Below the pieces are notes generated by a model, which was given only the letters and a program-made list of their open reading frames with translations, was not told the DNA's origin and did not search any database. Shown here piece by piece: positions 32,701 through 44,549 of a stretch of 64,000 nucleotides of DNA (the stretch's first letter is position 1; the number at the start of each line of letters is the position of its first letter). A program made the translations under genes and the position numbers. The stretch is from Pristionchus mayeri (taxonomy: Eukaryota > Nematoda > Chromadorea > Rhabditida > Neodiplogasteridae): NCBI GenBank assembly GCA_036245805.1, contig BTRK01000001.1:37708995-37772994 (forward strand), given 5' to 3'.

Positions 32701-35700
32701 TCGGTATTGATAGAAAGTGTGAAAAAGTGGAGTGAAGAGACTTAGGCCCGTGATGAAGTAGAGGTCCGTCATTTCGTACATTTATGTGCGTGGTGAGAGT
32801 GTCGACGAGCAATCGTCCGACTCTCTTCAGTTTGCATGCTCTCTCGTCTCTCTCACCGGCGAGAGAGCGTGCAAACTGAAGAGAACCAGACTCGTGTCGA
32901 CATTTAAATGAAGAATGTTCGTTCCGTCGATTTCCTGACAGCTGACAGTGATGCTGCGAATGTCGCTCGAATCATTGGCCTCCAAATACCCATCCTGCTT
33001 TAACCCTAAAATAGACGGCTCAGGCTGGAAAGCGCAATCCCTAGCCAATTTTTCGATGTGTGCTTCACCAAAGTCTGGGAAAAAAATGCACTATGCTAGT
33101 GACTTCAAAGATATTGCTTTTTTCGCACGCCTACTGTAGAGAATTCGTCAAGAGCATCAGGAATATTTCGCACGTTCAAAGACGGGGGAAATCTTTCAAA
33201 ATAGCTAGTCCATCGCTTGACCAGAAATCGCATACCGAAATTGGAAGAGGCCCGGAAATAATGGATTCCATGGCATGCAACAACCAAAATTAACTTCGAT
33301 CCCGAAATATCTCGTAATCTTCTGGATGTATCAGGTTGGTTCATAAGTCTTTTCCCTTTTCCACAATTAAATATTTTTGGATTTACTAGCCCTTACTTTC
33401 AACCGATTCTCATATAGTTTGATGCTTTCAGTGAGTGCATCGACACTCTCTTTAGTGCACATTGGGTCAAGCCTATATTGCCAGTATTGCTAGCACAAGG
33501 TAAATCCAAATGCTCCGAAGTGCGAAAATAGAGTTACTTTTGTTTCGATTTGAGCTCAGCGGAAATCTGACATGTGACTACTGTCATGCCATCATTGTAT
33601 AGTGTGGTATTCGTAGTTTTCAAAACACTATTGAACCCCGACTTCCACTGAAGGATGGGATCAAACTGGCGCGACTTAAAAAAATTCAGTTCTGCTTAAC
33701 ATGACGATAGCGATGTAATCCACCACATGCTCGCACCAACCGTCATAGGGACACCAATTCTACACATACATGAAGTTACATCCATATTGAGTTACAATCT
33801 CGTTTTGGTTCATGTAGCAATAGTCCTTTCAAAATCAACACAACTCAGTGTTACATCATGGATATTTAGTTATCGAAATGCCCATTTTCGAAGCATCTTT
33901 GTTTTAAGTATCGATAGATGATTCGACATTTTAAGGTTAAACAAACAAGCTACCTTTCATATATCATATATTAAAAGGCAAAATTCGGGAATGGCTCTTT
34001 CGTCAGGAGATTGGATCTTTTCGAACACTCCAGAAATTGAATTTTTGACTGTTTTTGCCGTATGAAGATTGTTTTCAAAATATTGTTGCATTGGAAAATG
34101 AATGATACATGCGCTTAACTATTTTTATAATAGTGTGCCCCCATAGTGATTGAACGTAGCGCCCCTATATAGAAGCCACGATCGGAGATCCTTGGATCAG
34201 GAGTTCCGATCGTTGGATCAGCATTGCATAGCTCATGTCGGAATTTACAAGCCTGTATTTCAGAATGTCGCAATGTAAGCGCATGTTCCTACACACTTTT
34301 AGAAAAAGAATCTAATGGGCTTTCCATTCATGCAACAGAAATGGTATCGTAATGTTTCTCCACTGAATGCTAGCTGATCAAACAAAATGGGAAAAATCAA
34401 CGAAACTTTATTTGGAATCAAACGTCATTTTTTTCGGAAACTCTAAAGCCATGATCCAATTCTAATGTATGATAATGAAGTTCGAGCGTACCCTTACATA
34501 ATGCCTTGGAGTCAGGCAATTCTTTTTTACTGGAACAATTTTAGGTGAAATCGGATTGTACACCGAAAAAGGGAAAAGACTTATGAACCAACCTAATATT
34601 TCGAATAGATCTAGTCTCGCCAGACAGAATCAGCCAAGCATCTTTAACAATTTGATAGTTTGAATTCTACTACATGGGCTCTAGATGCTCGGTCATTTCT
34701 AGGCGTTCCTTTCTGAATTTCTGCCCCATGAGATACCTCAGCGTAGGGGTGTGAGGGAGGGATTGTCAGTTGACATCGGTCTCACAAAATTGAGACGGTG
34801 GGTAAAATACGGCGATCCGTAGTTCGAAGTGGTATGAAACCCAAGGCCTGATACATTTCCAGATCCGCAACTCTCGGCTCTTCTCTCGTCGACTCTCGAT
34901 TCACATGGCAATGCTCTGCTTGTGGGACGCCATCATGCTCATGTCTTGCCTGCTGACTTACTGTAAGCTAATTAAGTTAAAAATTTTAAAATTCATCTTA
35001 ATTTAATTATTCACGGTGCGTAAACACGGGTTCAGCGCGCACTTTGGATAGGGAAATGAACGACCACAGAGCGTATCAAAATTCCTGTCAAGTTCGATAC
35101 AAATTGTCTATATTTTGTTGTTTTGGAAGAAAATTCAGAACGCCCGCGTGACTGTTTGTGCTTTCAACTACTACGGTAGATGATACAGACGTGAAGCACG
35201 TAGGCTTCAGGCCGGAAGGACACTCGATTTTTGTGCGATTTTGATAGGAAGCTATGGGGACAACAGGAAATGTAGTGTATTGGTAAGATCTTGTTTTGAA
35301 ATTCACGACGCCCTCACGAGATAGTTTGTACGTGCAAATACAAATATAAAATATTCGTGATGTGAATCACGCAAGTTCGACTAATAATCAAGGGATTATT
35401 CGGAGGTGAAGAACAAGGGAATAATCTTTTCCATTTTTCATGTTCTCTAGTGCTTCTCGGAGCGAATGGCACTGGCAATTCTATCATATTTCCAATTGTC
35501 GGACAATTGGAATGAATATTTCCAGAATCATGAAAAATCGTTGTATAAAATAGGTTCCTAACTCTGCAGAAGGAATTTGTGGACTGTTTTATTAAGATCT
35601 GAAGTAGCACGAAATGTCCCTCTTCTAAGAAGTAGTTTATCCCGTCAGGAAAACACAGTGGTTAGGGATTCCCTCCAATATTCAGATGGCCTGTATGTGC

Positions 35701-38700
35701 ACTTTTTCGTGTCACCATTTGGTTTGCTGATGACCTCCGGAATTCGCGGAAAACTGGGTAATATAAATTCAATTAAAACATTGTTGTTTTTGTCTATTTT
35801 CTTCCTGGTCTTTATCCAAACACTGGGGCTAATTGTCCTTCTAATGATGTATACGGGAGGCTATTTGCTCATGCTAATACACCGAGCTTAATCATGCTCT
35901 CCGAGAGAGCGCTCCATGCCCGACTCCTCTCGAATTAACAGCCATGCTCGGTACTCGGGATCTGTCATTTCTCCTATTCTCGTTATAAAGTGTTCAATAA
36001 TCACAAGACACAGCGAGGGAAATTTCAACCGCCTGGGAAACGGGAATTGCTTCTGTGGGAATCCGATCGACTGTATGTAGGAAACTGGAAGCACGGGGGG
36101 TGAAATAGAAGTCAAGATTTAAAATTTTCGAAAATATTTACAGGTTTTCCGTCGCTCATCTACCACATCACCCCATTCTACGGACCCATTGCCTACATCC
36201 TATTCATATTCCAACCGGTGAGGTTATTTGTAGGCCACTATGATAAGACGCGCACTTGGACTACAATAGACAGACTCGGTATTAATGCAAACAAACGGCG
36301 ATTACGATAAGATAAGAGTCTATTTGTCTTTATACGCAACTCTCTGTTAATTATCCATATCTCGTTGCGCTTTCGGGCGTAGATAAAATAAAAATATAAA
36401 ATATATATTCCAATTTCAGGTCGCCAGTGCTTGCGTCTCTGCCGGCATTTGGCAGGTGCTCATAATCACGTTAGAGCGGTAAGTCTAGAGATCGAAGAGG
36501 AGCAACACACAAAAAAAAGGACCGAACGAGCCAATTTTGAGTCTCCAGACAGCACTTTGATGACGGAAAACAAGCACAAATTGATGAGGGATCGGAGGAT
36601 AAAAATAAAAAGGGTTTATCAGACGAACGAAGTATGGGGCTATCAGAGAGTGAAATAAGGGAGGATTATTTGCAGGTACCTGGCTGTTACGAGACCGCTA
36701 GAGCAGCGGACACTCAAGGTACTGTATTTATTTATGCTCATGCTGAGATCCGGAACTAGGTCGGATGAGAACAATGACGTCATGCCGCCTTTGATACATC
36801 AAAGGCGGTATGGCGTCATATTTCTCATCCGACCTAGTGCCCTTGGATCATCGCCAAATTTGAAAGTTTGAAATTTGGAATATCCAGGCTCAATTTGGCC
36901 TTCGCTCCATCTGTTTCGCAATCGTCGTCGGTGTGGGAGTTCTCAATATTCTGCCGGTTTGTTTTTGTTGTTGGTTTGTTGTTTGTTGTTTGGGTTTGTT
37001 GTTTGTTTTCATCCACGCCTTGTTTTCCTCTTTGTCCTCATAACATCTCACAGTAAAAACATTTTTATGTAGAATATATAAAATTGCAAAAAGAAAGAAC
37101 AGAACTCGTTCTTCGGTCTCATCCAACGTGCAAAATGAGCCGGGCTCACTCTTCTTTAGCTTCCAATATCCATTCTCTCCTTTCAGTTCATTTCGAAATG
37201 TCTGAGTGCTCGACGCACGCAAAAACATTGTGCAGTACGTCTCCTTCTAATAATATTCAGTAGTCGGAGGGGAGGAAAAGCCGGAAAAGCTGCTTCTAGG
37301 TCACACCCGGAACTATTCCTCCCTCGCATAGGCCACGATAATTAAAAACAAGACGCGTCTGGGAAATGTGGGAAAATACTGGCTCTTAGAAGTGCAATGT
37401 CTGCGCAGGCTTCAGTAGCTAACAAATATTCGATTGCAAGAGCCCCTCGGAATACCAGGGAAAATTGCAAATAGAGAAGAGAACGCCTGAAACAGTAATG
37501 ATACAGAACAACAGTACCCATGAAATCTATCGCTTCTCTAACAATCAATCTCTCAGGTTCCCTTCGATCGTGCGCTGGTGCCCTGTTTCGAGTTGACGGA
37601 CACGGCAAGCGTCAACTTCTGGACGCTTCTGAAGCCCTACGATGACGATCCAACCAGGCAGAAAATCGGCACACTGCGTGGGTTTTACGAGGAAATTAAC
37701 CTCCCTTCACTCATTTTACTCCTTTTCAGTTTTAGTGTTCTTGTAAGGTGAAGTGAGTAGGAAGTAAATGCGTTTGCATCTATTTGTGGAAATATTGAAT
37801 TTTCGACGGCGGATTTTGTTGCAGCAACTCCTCTGTAGGATAGGAGATACAATTGTTTGCCTAGTCCGTTTCCGGAACAGGGGTGTATGTAGTAGCAATG
37901 CACAGACCTGTGTCGCTGTTCTTGTTTTCCCTCCTCGTAAAGTTCTTGCATTGTTAAGTGTGCATGCATTGACATAGGGCAGAGTACGCGTGAGAAAGAG
38001 GAGAGATTGGAGATAGAAATAGACTCTGGCCTCAGTTCTTCGATTCGGATGCTGAGGCAGGAACTGGAAAATAGACCCCGGGGACTCATCGTGAGAGATC
38101 TTCGAAATTAGAAGCTGAGAAGTGTAAATAAGCGTCAGTGGCCAATCTACGGATGTCACAACATCAGTAGCAATTGCGCAGGATATAGAGATGCCGGATT
38201 CTTCGAAGGACCATCGGGGAGTATATGTATCATCAAAATACTTTATCGTGCTAGAGAATAGGATAATCTTACAGGCGAATTAGAAACATGCTATTAGCAT
38301 GGCACATCTAGGTGGCAAAGGAAAGAAAATAAATTTCAGTGCACGTTATTCCGGACATCCTCTTCCGCGCGCCAGTTCCCATCGTGATCATAGCGATTCT
38401 CACGGTGAAGACCATTCAGGTGAGATTCGGATTTGTTGGCAGAATGCCAGCAATTGTCCCTCCGAGAACCACGAGCGAAAAATGGAATTGGTTTTATCTT
38501 TTATCGAATTTAGGTCTGCAACAATCGCACGCCCTTCGCACACATGGCGATGAATCCGCGTGTGACCGGCGTGAGGTCGACGATTCCGCTCAGACTCTCG
38601 GTACGGTAGCTGCACCATGAATCAACAGGAAAATATTTGCAGCTGCTCTCCTTCAAATTCATCCTGTGCAACTCGCTGTACATGTTCAACTCGGTGCTCA

Positions 38701-41700
38701 TTGAAGTGCTCGGAATTGGGCACTCGGACACCTCGTAAGCCTTCGACCTACCTTTCGCTGAGGCATTCATAGACATATATTCGCATCTGTAAGCAGTGCG
38801 GCATCCTCCACCTTTTGGGGGGAACTGTACAGTCATTTGGCCCCATTACTGCCCTGCACAGCCCTCATCCCTTGCACCCATCGCTTGCCTGAGCACCACT
38901 CCCTGATTTGATAAATAATGCAATGTAATCGCAGTACGAATGGCGAGGGTGGCGACGACCCCGTGGACATGTACTGGAATTCCTTCTACCTCTCCGATGC
39001 CTCTAACATGCTGCTCGTGCTGCACTCGGCGACTAACTGGATTGTCTTCTACCATTGGCCGAGGTGCAAGGCGAAGAAGTTGACCAAGCAGGTGGGACAT
39101 CTTATGCTGTAGAACAATTCAATGAGAAGAGAACAAATTTGAATTCGTTAAAACCACCCGATATTCCAAATTTCAAGTCGCTATCTCTACTGGGAGCCGA
39201 TATATGGGAGTTCAAATTTGTTATGTTCTCCTTGAATTTTTAACAGCATCAGTTTCAACATAGGCTCTCCTCATCACACACATATAAATACACTTTTCTG
39301 ACCGTACTATCGTTTCTCTAGTTTACTCGATATTCCCCATTCTGTAAGAGCGAAAGAACATGTGAAAGAAGGAGAAATTGATAAAGTTCGTGTTAGTCTG
39401 AGAATGGGTAATTCATCCGAGGTACTGGCAATTTCAGAGGATAATAAAGGGAGCAGATCAAAATTGTGATGAATTTGCAGAGTTCGAAGCACAGCTCGGT
39501 CTCGTACTCTTCATACACCTCATATGCGAGAGAGGTGAGTTTGATCGAATAGTTTGTCTCTACTCGAGAAAATTAAATGTATTCAGATGAATCCCTCGAT
39601 CGCGATCGTGCTGCTCAAGAGGTTCATGCCGGCCAAGGAGAGGATTGGGGCAGAGATTATCACTACTGTACGACATTACTTCCTAGATTATCAATGCTGA
39701 CTGTTTGTTCATTCATCTGAACTTCATAGTGAATGCATTGCTCCAAAAAGCAGAGATGATGACGGAATGAAGCATCATTCTTCGAACATGGATAGCCTCA
39801 TTCATCATTCCCATCTTGCCCTTCCAGTTGTGCCTCGAGATTCCTCGAATCTCTGAACTGGTCACTGGAATGCCCCGCTTCACGCCAGTTATGATCAGCA
39901 CCGATGGTAGGTTCGAAAACGGATTCCAAACTATCTTAAAGAGGGGCTAACGGCAAATCTTACCAGCACAAACATGCAACACAGTTTTGAGACAATCCTG
40001 AACCGTGGCACATTTTCGAAATTCCGGTTTAGAAATCTCTATTCGGAACCGAGTTAAGGATCTTTTAACACATTCAAAGTTTACCCCCCCCCCTCCCTCT
40101 TCATCCGTTGTGTACAATTTGTTCACGGTTGAAAGACTGCACTGGCGAATTTCGTGATTGTCTCACTACAAAGATATGTCCGAGGAACCGTTTTGCGCAT
40201 CAATGGATGCCCGTGGCTTCTGCACTTCTTTCTTTTTCAACCGTGAACAAAATTGATAATCTCAAAATAAATACAGCGTTGAACATAATGTTAGGAAGAC
40301 TCGTGTCTTTCAAATCGGACAGTTAGTTTTCCTTCCCGCTTCTTACAAAGGGTTGAGTCAAGTCCACACGACAGGTTTTCGGAGAACCTCTTTGTTTTCC
40401 TAGCCTTCACGTTAGTCAGAGGGTGCTTCCCTAAATATTCAATTACGAGCAAGAAAAGAGCCCTTGAAAGAAGAACTACAGCACCAAGAAGAGGGAACTG
40501 GCATGTTCCTTCGAATAATAAAAACAATCCCATTTCAGTGGAGAACAAAATGAACGCGTGGGGAGCGCGACTCGCTCGATTCATCGAACTAAACCTCAGA
40601 TGGTCAGCGAATTGAAGAATTCTATCTCCTCATCTTAACTGTTGTATCGTTAAATGTGGGACTTGCCATGAGGGAGATGCAAACAGACAGTAAAGTGTGT
40701 CTTCTAACAGGTTCGCTGATTACTCCTCCAGCTACGACGTACTAAGGAGACACTGCAGGAAGGCCGGGCAGTCACATTTCGAGGTATTTTTTAAAAATGA
40801 GTGCTGATTGAGAAGATCTAGACCGAGAATAACCTGAGCTTCAATCTAATGATGAAGAGTGATCGATAATTGATAGGCGAACCTGCACCTCACTCCCGAT
40901 CAGTGGAAGATAGTGCGGAGGACAGTAGTAAGGGTGATGATGAGGAACACGACCAAGTGAGTGACTGATAACTCATTCAACTTTATCATATCACTTGACA
41001 TTTCAAGAAAAAAAAAGATGATGAGAGTTTAACTAACCAATCCTAGCTTTGAAATTATCGGAGATAGCTGGAAACCTGGTTCACTTTCATATTTCCAGAC
41101 TGGCCATCACCAAGGAGCGCGAGATTGAGGCTGAGAAGGTTCGTTCATTTCATTGTTTTTATCGATTTCACCGAAAGTGTGATGAATGAAGAGAAGAAAA
41201 GGAATCATTTCCAATCGATAATTGTAGATCGAGGAGTTCCTGACGCGCGCCTTCAATTCCATCCTGAGCGAGACAAGGAGCGGTGTGTTGTGCGCTGCAG
41301 TGGAGGCCACCCAGAGGGTGAGAAGATATGAAAGAAACATCCCAATTATTTTTGTCATGATGCGTTCCGAGAACCACTAGTAGAGCATCAATACTAGTCC
41401 ACTAGTAAGAGATAGGATTGGCAATTCGTCGAAGAATTCCGAAATCGCGATCCTCTCCCTCCTCAAATTTCGCAAAATGCTATCGATATCGCAATTTCGC
41501 TCCGAATTGCCAATCCTAGTAAGAGAGTTGTCTCTACCGTTGCATTCTTGCAACTCTCATCCTAATTCGACATCGAAAATTCCTCATTTTCTGCGTTTAG
41601 AGAACTACCCGGAATGAGTATGTGGTGCAACATGATACAAACAAGTTGTTTTTTTTAAACGGTGTCATTACAGTCGCAACGCTGCGAGTACTGGCGCGAT

Positions 41701-41754
41701 CCCTCGGCGATTCTCTCCCCGTCCCACCATCCCCTAATCTCCATCAACGATTGA
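29793..41754 (+). CDS. glb-33: GLB-33-type chimera: neuropeptide-receptor-like 7TM domain fused to a globin domain
   Basis: Twenty-two exons, all in phase: 29793-29851, 30676-30768, 31009-31084, 34863-34962, 36144-36217, 36420-36478, 36676-36718, 36888-36956, 37557-37677, 38340-38419, 38514-38600, 38643-38734, 38935-39091, 39481-39534, 39587-39667, 39828-39906, 40539-40602, 40711-40783, 40877-40956, 41099-41138, 41228-41317 and 41674-41754 (TGA), about 583 residues. The N-terminal two-thirds is a rhodopsin-like receptor of FMRFamide-receptor type. TM1 is in exon 3 and TM2 in exon 4 (CLWDAIMLMSCLLTY). TM3 ends TLERYLAVTRP, an ERY version of DRY. TM4 is in exon 8, a long second extracellular loop with Cys in exon 9, TM5 in exon 10, TM6 in exon 12 and TM7 LVLHSATNWIVFY in exon 13. 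The C-terminal part from exon 15 reads as a globin: helix A-C region, PRFTP near CD1, and VLRRHCRKAG with a His at the expected F8 haem-ligand position. C. elegans GLB-33 has this architecture and a very polar haem pocket, and sits in neurons. The ATG lies after TTTTAG, a likely trans-splice acceptor. Confidence 0.93.
29873..29995. repeat. Hairpin MITE relative in glb-33 intron 1
   Basis: AGTCCTCCGACTCTCTCC...GGAGAGAGTCGCAGGACT mirror each other around CTCTCTCGCTCTGTCTGACTGG, the core shared with the hAT-type hairpins. Extra sequence in the left arm; no clear target duplication. Confidence 0.7.
31724..31815. mobile_element. hAT-type hairpin MITE, subfamily B, copy 2
   Basis: GAGCAATGGTCTGACTCTCTT...AGAGTCAGCCATTACTC, with a perfect 8-bp target duplication GTCATGAG (31716-31723 and 31816-31823), in glb-33 intron 3. 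Confidence 0.93.
32234..32326. mobile_element. hAT-type hairpin MITE, subfamily B, copy 3
   Basis: GAGCAATCGTCTGACTCTCTT...AGTCAGACGATTGCTC. The loop is inverted relative to the other copies (CACCGGTCAG instead of CTGACCGG). No target duplication is visible. glb-33 intron 3. Confidence 0.85.
32807..32893. mobile_element. hAT-type hairpin MITE, subfamily B, copy 4
   Basis: GAGCAATCGTCCGACTCTCTT...CCAGACTC, with a perfect 8-bp target duplication GTGTCGAC (32799-32806 and 32894-32901), in glb-33 intron 3. Confidence 0.93.
33331..34596 (-). mobile_element. Mariner-like DNA transposon, degraded
   Basis: 1266 bp with terminal inverted repeats TCAGGTTGGTTCATAAGTC and GACTTATGAACCAACCTAA, flanked by TA (33329-33330 and 34597-34598). 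Size, TA duplication and the AGGTTGG end are those of mariner elements. On the minus strand near the left end, weak remains resembling the C-terminal Tyr-x-Asp-Gly region of mariner transposase can be read (TLYNDGMTVV), broken by stops. No complete transposase. Inserted in glb-33 intron 3. Confidence 0.8.
36753..36842. mobile_element. CRE-bearing palindromic MITE, near-perfect copy
   Basis: ACTAGGTCGGATGAGAAC, then TGACGTCATGCCGCC, mirrored by GGCGGTATGGCGTCA and TCTCATCCGACCTAGTGC. Lies in the glb-33 intron between exons 7 and 8, about 45 bases before the exon 8 acceptor. Confidence 0.85.
36957..37010. repeat. GTTT/GTT-rich simple repeat at a splice donor
   Basis: Starts at the donor of glb-33 exon 8 and continues as repeated GTTTGTT/TTGTTG units for about 50 bases. 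Confidence 0.8.
40085..40097. repeat. Poly-C tract in glb-33 intron
   Basis: A C homopolymer of about 12 bases (approximately 40085-40096) followed by a C/T-rich segment, between exons 16 and 17 of glb-33. Confidence 0.7.
41413..41519. repeat. Fold-back in the last glb-33 intron
   Basis: AGGATTGGCAATTCG...CGAATTGCCAATCCT with inner AATCGCGATCC pairing. A diverged copy occurs in the duplicated unit at about 44688-44804. Confidence 0.75.
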
Positions 41755-41803
41755 ATACAAACTAGAGAATTCAGTCGTTTCATTACTCTTTTGCCATTGT
41801 ATC

Positions 41804-41950
41804 GTACATGTCAGACCATGGTCGATGATAAAAAATATGAGCGACTTTTTAAATTGCGTATTCGCAGAGAGCCAGAAGTCAAAAATTTCTCGGTGCCTCT
41901 CTGTGGCCGTTCTGATTTCGCTGACATGTACGATACATGTAGTATGATAC
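41804..41950. repeat. Single arm of the 45.08-45.32 kb fold-back
   Basis: Contains the 'ttgcgtattcgcagagagcc' and 'ggccgttctgatttcgctga' blocks once. In the duplicated unit, the same sequence is present with a mirrored partner. Confidence 0.7.
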
Positions 41951-42051
41951 AAACTAATTTGATGCCAAGTTGAAGGGAACATTGCAATTGCTGTCACGTA
42001 AGATTCGACCTAGCGCCCCAGAGACAACATTATTCGGCATGAAATGTCCGT

Positions 42052-42240
42052 TCGTTACCTAGATCCTCGGACGCATTGATTCATTAATCTTTGATCTCCT
42101 ATCACGAAAATGTGAGTGTCACCGGCTCAACCATAGATACGAGTATTGTGTCATATATCCGTGTTCATCGATAAATGTCTTCGTCAAATTTATGGACTGA
42201 AATGTATTCTAGAAAGATCGTAAAAGGAGTCGGAAAATGA
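42052..42240. repeat. Conserved linker block of the tandem duplication, copy 1
   Basis: The block runs from 'tcgttacctagatcctcgg' through 'gggctcaaccatagatacg'-like sequence to 'gatcgtaaaaggagtcgga'. It recurs at about 45434-45604, 54730-54850 (partial) and 63028-63236. No coding sense found. Confidence 0.8.
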
Positions 42241-42528
42241 TACATGCGGAATACATGCGGTTATTTCTTTTCTTGAGTTATTGTTTGCGCGACCATCCCT
42301 AGTTTCCACCCCCTTGATAGTGTGGAGTAGACATCAAAATGGAAGATCAGAGTGGATTGCTCTAATCTTCTAGTGTCTCCTCTGATCATTTCATTTTTAT
42401 ACAAGAGTTGTTCAATGAGAGAAATACAGGGATTGTTGGGATTCTATTTCAAACTAGACATGACATCGGGGGTATTGACTCTTGATTCTGAGAACTCAAT
42501 TACCAGTCAGATAGACGAAGGAGGACAC

Positions 42529-42623
42529 TTGGTCGGATGAGAACCATGACGTTATTCCGCCTTTAATATATATTATATATCAAAGACGGCATGACGTGAT
42601 GGCTCTTAAACGACCAAGTGCCC
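42529..42623. mobile_element. CRE-bearing MITE in duplication unit 1
   Basis: CTTGGTCGGATGAGAACCATGACG...GCATGACGTGATGGCTCTTAAACGACCAAGTG, with a TATATATTATATAT loop. Occupies the same relative place as the copies at 56572 and 60445. Confidence 0.75.
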
Positions 42624-43001
42624 GAAGGGGCCTAGACTTAGTATATACGAATAATAAGCGGATTAAAATGTCTTTGTTCAGCACCTATAATTTATTTCCA
42701 TGTCATTTTATAAATGACTGAAGGAATTGACTTTGAAAGTGCAAAGGCCAAACTATGATGATTTTGATTTCCACTAACTGCCAAGCAAATAAAGAAATTG
42801 CAATACATGAACTCAATTAGTCAATTTTCTCGTATGCAATTTAAATCGCCTCATATACGTATTCAAATAAACGTGGCTTTATCAGCGAAATATAGGATGA
42901 TCACAATATTTCGGTGGGTTTGCGATTACAGTAGTCTCGATTTCTTGAAACAATCTTCAATCAATAATTTCCTCTCCTTAAAAGTGGTTGGCACAATAAC
43001 C

Positions 43002-44212
43002 TCAATATTCGTCCAAATTTGCGCTCTTCGAGTGGGAGGACTTGTCGATCGGGCGGAATTGAACCTGGAATGGAGAGAATAAGGAGTGGAAGCACTCGTT
43101 TTGGTACCGTACTCTGAAGGGATCGATAATCATTGCATTGCGATGGATTGCCTTACAGTCCACTCCCACCGCGCAGATGCCCGTGGACACGTAGCTCAGA
43201 CACTCGAGTGTGCTGAAGAGATCACGAAAGTACGCAGGCGAACTACCGTAACCTAGCGGACTCACTCGTTTGGCAGATGTTGATACCAGCACTTCGTTCT
43301 ACCGAAGCGGCAGTTTGAGCCTGCAGGGCACAGCTTGCGATACCGAGTGTTAATAACCTGAAATGATAGGGAGAGGTTGCGAGTGATCACATGAGATTGG
43401 GACAACGAAGGGAATCATTACAGTACACCCCGAGGGGTTACGGTAGAGGAGAAGGGAAAGGGTGGGAGGGCACGGTACCATGGCTGCAGATTCCGTCTGG
43501 CCACTTCTGAGTGAGGAGAGAGGGCGAGCACCTGGAATTTCGCACTGTTACCGTACCGAAAGGAGAACGCTACAGTATCCTACAGAGGATAGCTACCGCT
43601 TCTACCATTCCCATCACTCACCGCCGGGAGTGTATGTTGCTGTAGGCCGAGCGGTCACATTTTTTCCGGCGAGAGAGTCCGAGTGCGCGCCGCGGATCGT
43701 CTGGTCAGCATTAGAAGCACCGATGGGGGGAGAAGATACTCCCTTGGGAATCGCACCTGAAGGGTACGGTAGTTCTTCAGGACAGACAGTAGAGCACTCT
43801 CGCAACTCACCCAGCTTTGGCCGCAGCCAACGAGCCGGAGTGGAGAGTGCCGTCGCCTGAATCACAGTATCAGTATCGAGGGAAGAGCTAAGAGTTACGA
43901 TAGGGGTATGGCATTGTTTGTTGGGGGAGAGGAAGGGGGATGAAGTAGGTACAGTTGGGCGGAGGTGGGGGTGCAGTACCTGTAGTCCCCGGGCGGCACC
44001 TCGATCTGCCTGCCAGATTCCGCCAGAAGAAGACGAAGTTACCTTAAAAGAGTATGGATATCACGGGTACAGAAAGGAGAAGACAGGAGAGAAGCAGGGG
44101 TGGGAGAGCGAGAAGTGAAGGGGAAGGGTTGAGGAGGAGGGGGGGCACGTACCTTGGCGGTAGAAGACGGCAAAGCTTTGCCATTGCGAGCGTAGATCGG
44201 CTGCGGCAACAT
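43002..44212 (-). CDS. Two-finger CCCH zinc-finger protein, tandem copy 1 (most intact)
   Basis: Minus strand, exons in phase: 44153-44212, 43811-43856, 43659-43756, 43479-43544, 43266-43357 and 43002-43212, about 190 residues; an optional exon around 43980-44010 is possible. The start MLPQPIYARNG is shared with copy 2. Conserved blocks: TPARWLRPKLGAIPKG and a RPLSS segment. Finger 1 is C-x5-C-x6-C-x3-H (CPAGSNCRFG...CWYQH). Finger 2 is a textbook C-x8-C-x5-C-x3-H. Tandem CCCH proteins of the TIS11/POS-1/MEX-5 type bind U- or AU-rich mRNA; an RNA-binding role is inferred from the fingers alone. A GTACGG...TTCCAG segment inside the last exon could be a short in-frame intron. TATAAAAG at 44262-44269 lies 50 bases upstream of the ATG. 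Confidence 0.78.
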
Positions 44213-44261
44213 CTCAGAACAGAACGAGTGAAGAGAATACCAGGAGGAGGACAGGGGCGAC

Positions 44262-44269
44262 CTTTTATA
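44262..44269 (-). promoter_or_regulatory. TATA box of CCCH copy 1
   Basis: Minus-strand TATAAAAG, 50 bases before the ATG. It is conserved as TTTAAAAG (57920-57927) in copy 2 and TATAAAAC (about 62062-62070) in copy 3 at the same distance, followed by a shared 'cctgtcc' segment. Confidence 0.7.
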
Positions 44270-44549
44270 GGCAGAGTGAGATGATTTAAATGAACGAGAT
44301 AGTGGAGAGATGAGGAGAACAATGGGATGGATTAGCTGTGCTATCGGGATGGAAATTAGGGTATTTTGAGAAAAATAAGATTGAAATTATGTTTTGAACT
44401 AGCGCGAAAACGGGATTTTTGCTTTTTCTCGGCTGCACAGCTAAAAAAAGCCAAAATTTTTATTATTACCTTTAGCAAGACTGGAGGATAGTAAAGTATC
44501 CTTATCACAGCAGGAAATATGCCAGATTTTAATCAAAAGAAGAAAGCTA

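Noticed and set aside
36957..37010. Possible telomere-like or satellite repeat (GTTTGTTG)
   Set aside because: Short, irregular and intronic; a simple repeat.
43462..43865. Plus- and minus-strand ORFs of 132 and 83 codons
   Set aside because: They are shadows of, or read through, exons and introns of the minus-strand CCCH gene copy 1.
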